In this document: one piece after another, positions 13,040 through 15,844 of the stretch
Numbering within the stretch: the stretch's first letter is position 1
How the letters are laid out: each line of letters begins with the position of its first letter
Source of the DNA: an uncultured Paracoccus sp.
Lineage (GTDB): Bacteria; Pseudomonadota; Alphaproteobacteria; Rhodobacterales; Rhodobacteraceae
Assembly (NCBI RefSeq): GCF_946221145.1
Contig: NZ_CAMIOH010000062.1
Location: 1 to 15,844, forward strand
Direction: 5' to 3'
Length of the DNA: 15,844 nucleotides
Notes under the pieces: generated by a model
Database searches by the model: none
Told to the model about the DNA's origin: nothing
Seen by the model: only the letters and a program-made list of their open reading frames with translations
Translations under genes and position numbers: made by a program

Positions 13040-13660
13040 ATGTCCAGAAAACTGTCAAAGGATCCGGATGAACGTCAGCGCCGTACGCTCTGGACGGTTC
13101 TGCTGCTGAATGTTGCCATTGCGTTCGGCTTCTTCGCGACCGGCGCACTGGGCGACTCCAGTGCGCTGATCGCCAACGGTCTGGACAACACCTCCGACAG
13201 CTTCGTCTACGCCATCAGCCTTTTCGCGCTGTCTCGTTCGGACAAATGGAAGCGTTGGGCCGCGAACTTGTCGGGGGGCCTGCTGCTGATTCTGGCGGTT
13301 GGCATCCTGATCGATGCTGTTCGTCGCTACTACACCGGTTCCGAGCCGCTCGGCCCGCTCATGATTTCCATGGCGCTCATTGCCGCGGTCGTGAATGGCG
13401 TCTGCATCCGGCTTCTTGGTCGACTCGAGGATCCGGACGTGAATGTCAGAGCGGCCAACACCTTCAGTATCAACGACTTCATTTCAAACGGCGGAATTCT
13501 CGTCGCAGGCGGTCTCGTCTGGTGGCTGGGCAGCAATTGGCCCGATCTGGTGGTCGGTATCGCCGTCGCCGGCGTCGCCGCTTGGGGCGGCATCGGAATC
13601 CTGCGCGACGCGCATGGCGAGCACCACAAGGCAGTCCATCAAGGTGACGCCGAGACCTGA
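13040..13660 (+). CDS. CDF-like cation transporter lacking the C-terminal domain
   Basis: 206-residue membrane protein with about six helices, a cation diffusion facilitator-type exporter of divalent metals. The helix-2 site reads DNTSD (Asp49, Asp53) in place of the usual HxxxD. In helix 5, within NVRAANTFSINDFISNGG, Asp146 is kept but the usual His is Phe142. The cytoplasmic C-terminal metal-sensing domain found in most members is absent; the protein ends soon after helix 6 with a short His-containing tail (HGEHHKAVHQ). GGAGG (13027-13031) lies 8 nt before ATG 13040; upstream in-frame ATG 12935 has no such site. The altered ligands suggest another metal or altered affinity. A relic of a more canonical facilitator follows 11 bp downstream. 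Confidence 0.85.
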   Translation: MSRKLSKDPDERQRRTLWTVLLLNVAIAFGFFATGALGDSSALIANGLDNTSDSFVYAISLFALSRSDKWKRWAANLSGGLLLILAVGILIDAVRRYYTGSEPLGPLMISMALIAAVVNGVCIRLLGRLEDPDVNVRAANTFSINDFISNGGILVAGGLVWWLGSNWPDLVVGIAVAGVAAWGGIGILRDAHGEHHKAVHQGDAET

Positions 13661-13671
13661 GAGAGAAGACG

Positions 13672-13897
13672 ATGCCTCACGATCACGGCCACGCCCATAT
13701 CAGCCCCGCGTCCCGCGACCGGCGGGTCACCATTGCTTATCTGGGCCAACGCGCTTGACCGGCGCCCAGATTGTCTGCCGAATCCTCTCGGGCAGCCTCG
13801 CCCTCAGCGCCTTCGCGCGCGCAAGATCGCACGGCGGCCGGCGGACGAGCGCATGACCTTCGGTCATGATCGGATCGACGTTGTCGCAGCAGGCTCA
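13672..13897 (+). pseudogene. Truncated, frameshifted canonical CDF transporter gene
   Basis: Starts at ATG 13672 with a His-rich CDF N-terminus (MPHDHGHAHISPASRDRRVT) and stops after 28 codons. A second frame continues LTGAQIVCRILSGSLAL, the first membrane helices of a CzcD/DmeF-type exporter; a third continues RKIARRPADERMTFG and DRIDVVAA, the loop leading into helix 3. The expected helix-2 metal site (ADALHN and on) is deleted between SLAL and the RKIARR segment. Similarity ends near 13897, where the sequence joins the reverse-strand YgjP scrap. The gene followed the intact CDF gene by 11 bp, so it was once in the same unit. It cannot make a working transporter. Confidence 0.72.
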
Positions 13898-13989
13898 CCA
13901 GCGATCTCCAGTGTCTTCCTCGGGCGGCGGACAATCTCGTACTGGATTTCGGGCTCGCCGTACTGCAGGCAGTGCAGTTCCCGCGTCAT
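13864..13989 (-). pseudogene. 5' fragment of a YgjP-like (DUF45) metallopeptidase gene
   Basis: A 41-residue reading frame (ATG 13989 to TGA 13864). It contains LQYGEPEIQYEIVRRPRKT and then LEI, resembling the beginning of YgjP/DUF45 zinc metallopeptidases; the catalytic HExxH part is absent. The last residues run into the truncated CDF gene on the opposite strand, so a deletion or illegitimate joining probably created the junction near 13897. The ATG overlaps, as ATGA, the stop of a further reverse-strand frame (about 13986-14085) ending LDDLELKVMELAWARFAA, which may be the tail of its former upstream partner; I do not recognise that piece. Family assignment rests on a short match. Nothing else was recognised up to the M23 gene at 14120. 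Confidence 0.45.
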
Positions 13990-14119
13990 GCCGCGAACCG
14001 GGCCCAAGCAAGTTCCATGACCTTCAGTTCGAGATCGTCGAGCACCTCTACGTGCAGTTCGACGCCCCTTCGCCTCACTGACGTAGCAAGAGCCCGGCTA
14101 CCGGCGCGCGCGGGCGCGC

Positions 14120-15397
14120 TCAGAGGAGGTCCCGGCCGGCGCGAATGTAGCCCATCGGATCGACCGCTTCACCGTTCACGCGCACCTCGTAGTGGAGGTG
14201 GGATCCCGTGGAGCGGCCCGAGTTACCCATGTCGCCGACCCGCTCGCCGCGCGCAACTTCCTGGCCCACCTCGACGCGGATGGCGTTGAGGTGCGGGTAG
14301 CGGGTCTCCAGACCGAAGGGGTGGCGAACGATGATGATCCGCCCGTAGCCGTTCTGCCAGCCGGCGAAGGTGACGACCCCGTCGGCCGTGGCGTAGACGG
14401 GGGTGCCGACAGGCCCTGCCATGTCGACCCCTTTGTGCATTTGCCCCCAGCGCCGGCCAAAGGGCGAGGTGTACCGGAAGGCGTCCTGGACCGGCATGGC
14501 GAGCGGCAGCGATTCAAGGGCCAAGCGATAGTGGCTGAGCTCGTCGAGCCGCTCGAGAATGCGGTTCGCGCGCACGGTCTCGTCATCCAGCGAGGCTATT
14601 CCCCTCGTGGAGACCGCAAGGGGAACCAAGGCTTCCTTCGGGGCTGAGTGACCATCGCCAGCGGATGCGAGTACCGCCTCAGAGTCCAGTCCGGCCTCAC
14701 GGAGCACCTCGTCGAGCGGCTCCACCGAGGCGATCAGAGCCTCCTCGATCTGCAGCAGGATTCGATTACTCTCGGATTTTCTCAGCCGCAGATCGAACTC
14801 CAGCTCGCCGGCAAGAAGAACGGCCTCCTTGGCCTTGGTGGCGGCCTGATCACGCTCGACCACCGTTTCGGTCAGGGCGAGGGTCAGTAGGTCGAGTGTG
14901 GCGGCGAGTTCCTCAGATCTCGGGTCCTGCGACGCAGACACTGCGGCAGCGCGCGCGTCCATCGTACGGCGCAGAGTGGCCTGGGCCGCCTGCAACTCGC
15001 TCTCCATCTCGCGGCGGCGGGTCTCGAGCGCAAGCAGGTCGCTCTGCATCGACGACATCTGCACCGTGGCGGCTGCAAACCGCTCTTGGGCCGCGAGTGC
15101 TTCCATCGCCTGCTGGTCGCGCTCCCCGCCGAGTGCGAGAGCGCGGTCCTCAAAGAGCGCCTGCTCTCGCTTGGCCTGCTCGCGCATGGTTAGGAAGTCG
15201 ATGGAGTTCATGATCAGGACTGACGTGACCGTCAGGCACCACGCCACCAGAAACGCTCCACCAGCCCAGGCGAGGGCCTGCCTTCCGGGGCTCAGGCGAA
15301 CGAACCGGACATGGTCGCCGGACCGGATGAACAATCTTCGCTCCGGAAGGACGCAACCCACAAGCGTGCGTAGTCCTCGGATTGGTCGAAGGGTCAA
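14120..15397 (-). CDS. M23 (LytM-type) peptidoglycan peptidase with coiled coil
   Basis: About 425 residues. Residues 43-64 form a membrane anchor; about 70-240 is Ala/Glu/Arg-rich coiled coil; the C-terminus is an M23 domain. Zinc ligands are visible as His321 and Asp325 (HKGVD) and His402 in SHLHYEV (His400 and His402), with GxGxxxxxxH-type context around YGRIIIVRHP. Intact ligands predict an active endopeptidase; the coiled coil resembles divisome-linked EnvC/NlpD-like or rhodobacterial M23 proteins. The frame stays open to an ATG at 15598, but relatives start just before the LPERRLF-type segment, and 15597 belongs to a transposase relic, so TTG 15397 (or GTG 15412) is preferred. No clear ribosome site was found. 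It looks like chromosomal background next to the island. Confidence 0.83.
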   Translation of the reverse strand: MTLRPIRGLRTLVGCVLPERRLFIRSGDHVRFVRLSPGRQALAWAGGAFLVAWCLTVTSVLIMNSIDFLTMREQAKREQALFEDRALALGGERDQQAMEALAAQERFAAATVQMSSMQSDLLALETRRREMESELQAAQATLRRTMDARAAAVSASQDPRSEELAATLDLLTLALTETVVERDQAATKAKEAVLLAGELEFDLRLRKSESNRILLQIEEALIASVEPLDEVLREAGLDSEAVLASAGDGHSAPKEALVPLAVSTRGIASLDDETVRANRILERLDELSHYRLALESLPLAMPVQDAFRYTSPFGRRWGQMHKGVDMAGPVGTPVYATADGVVTFAGWQNGYGRIIIVRHPFGLETRYPHLNAIRVEVGQEVARGERVGDMGNSGRSTGSHLHYEVRVNGEAVDPMGYIRAGRDLL

Positions 15398-15596
15398 ATG
15401 TCGTCGTCCCACGTTGACGCGGCCTTGCCCGCCGTCCGCGTGTCCGCTTAGTTGGGAGGCGCTCGCCTCGCAACCACCCACGTCCTTCCGGTCAGCCGAC
15501 AAGAGCCGAAGACGCACAAATCGGCGGAAGGCTGCCTGCGGACCTGTAAAAGGAACCCGGTTGCCACGGGTGCAACTAGCCCCGTAGCCGGTCGCC

Positions 15597-15641
15597 ATGA
15601 CTCAGCGATCGCCCTTCCGCTACTTCAAGACCTCGCCCGAG
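15597..15641 (+). mobile_element. 5' scrap of an IS6-family transposase gene
   Basis: The 15 codons from ATG 15597 read MTQRSPFRYFKTSPE, the conserved N-terminus of IS6-family DDE transposases common in Rhodobacteraceae. Normally this continues IIRLAVMLYVRFPLS; here the match stops abruptly and the frame continues as unrelated sequence to 15779. Upstream, GTTGC (15560-15564) and GCAAC (15572-15576) form a small inverted repeat, but I could not define a terminal repeat or target duplication. It marks a past IS insertion followed by deletion at the edge of the island. Confidence 0.65.
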
Positions 15642-15844
15642 AGCCGTAACGCCACCGTCCCGCGAGGGGAAGGAGGTCGAAGCCGGGGAACTCTCGCGCT
15701 TGCGCGTCATTCGTTGTGGAAGCGGGGCCCATCGACGTCAAAGCAAAATCTGAAGGAGATCGCCTGGAATTCGCACTAATGAATCAACGTGTTAAAGGGC
15801 AGAGAAGGTTCGACGGCAGGCCCATCCCCTCCGCCACTTGCCCC
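15642..15844. other. No recognisable gene
   Basis: Beyond the transposase scrap I see no convincing coding region. The open frame to 15779 is continuous with the scrap but has no family resemblance, and the final 80 bases are more AT-rich than the rest, perhaps a promoter region of a gene outside the window. Confidence 0.4.

Noticed and set aside
14101..14119. Alternating GC tract after the M23 stop as a terminator
   Set aside because: Low-complexity GC sequence without a clean stem-loop or T-run.
15398..15598. N-terminal extension of the M23 peptidase to the ATG at 15598
   Set aside because: The added 67 residues have low-complexity, non-family composition, no signal sequence, and the ATG falls on the transposase relic; the membrane anchor follows naturally from a start near 15397-15412.
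1..15844. CRISPR array, tRNA or rRNA genes, toxin-antitoxin pair, phage genes
   Set aside because: Looked for on both strands; no regularly spaced repeats, cloverleaf-like sequence or recognisable members were seen.

Overview
The window is GC-rich, densely packed and looks alphaproteobacterial, most likely Rhodobacterales. This is inferred from the M23 peptidase, Sco, PCuAC and IS6-type proteins; no rRNA or tRNA is present to fix the taxon. It is an accessory metal-handling and periplasmic-stress island, with decayed gene fragments between and around the intact blocks.

Layout. Bases 1-1682 (+): the end of an unrecognised gene, a small c-type cytochrome overlapping it by ATGA, a frameshifted DUF411 relic on the opposite strand, and a Tat-exported L,D-transpeptidase. 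Bases 1745-4436 (-): a tight run transcribed Sco, PCuAC, Sco, DUF411, then a lipoprotein-type L,D-transpeptidase. A MerR-family promoter with a 19-bp spacer lies upstream. Bases 4665-7051 (-): a two-domain multicopper oxidase followed by a ZIP-type transporter. Their promoter carries a candidate MntR box and is shared divergently with mntR (7170-7625, +). Bases 7635-12052 (-): a five-gene operon, P1B-type Zn/Cd/Pb ATPase, membrane methyltransferase, lspA, dsbB, dsbA, starting from a second MerR-type promoter. Bases 12141-12578 (+): the divergent MerR-family sensor. Bases 12575-14119: a broken ynfA gene, an intact but atypical cation diffusion facilitator, a broken second facilitator fused to a 5' scrap of a YgjP-like metallopeptidase. 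Bases 14120-15397 (-): an M23 peptidase with a coiled coil. Bases 15597-15641 (+): the first 15 codons of an IS6-family transposase.

How the parts may work together. The Sco/PCuAC/DUF411 genes should capture and deliver periplasmic copper, plausibly to the multicopper oxidase next door or to a terminal oxidase elsewhere. The ATPase exports divalent soft metals under its MerR sensor, and DsbA/DsbB rebuild periplasmic disulfides that such metals disturb. The two MerR-type promoters resemble each other, so the efflux operon and the copper-delivery operon may share a regulator or answer to sister regulators. The oxidase-ZIP pair looks manganese-regulated. L,D-transpeptidases in a copper locus fit the reported copper sensitivity of this enzyme class. 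These links are inferences from gene order and operator sequence; no single wholly new gene family was recognised.
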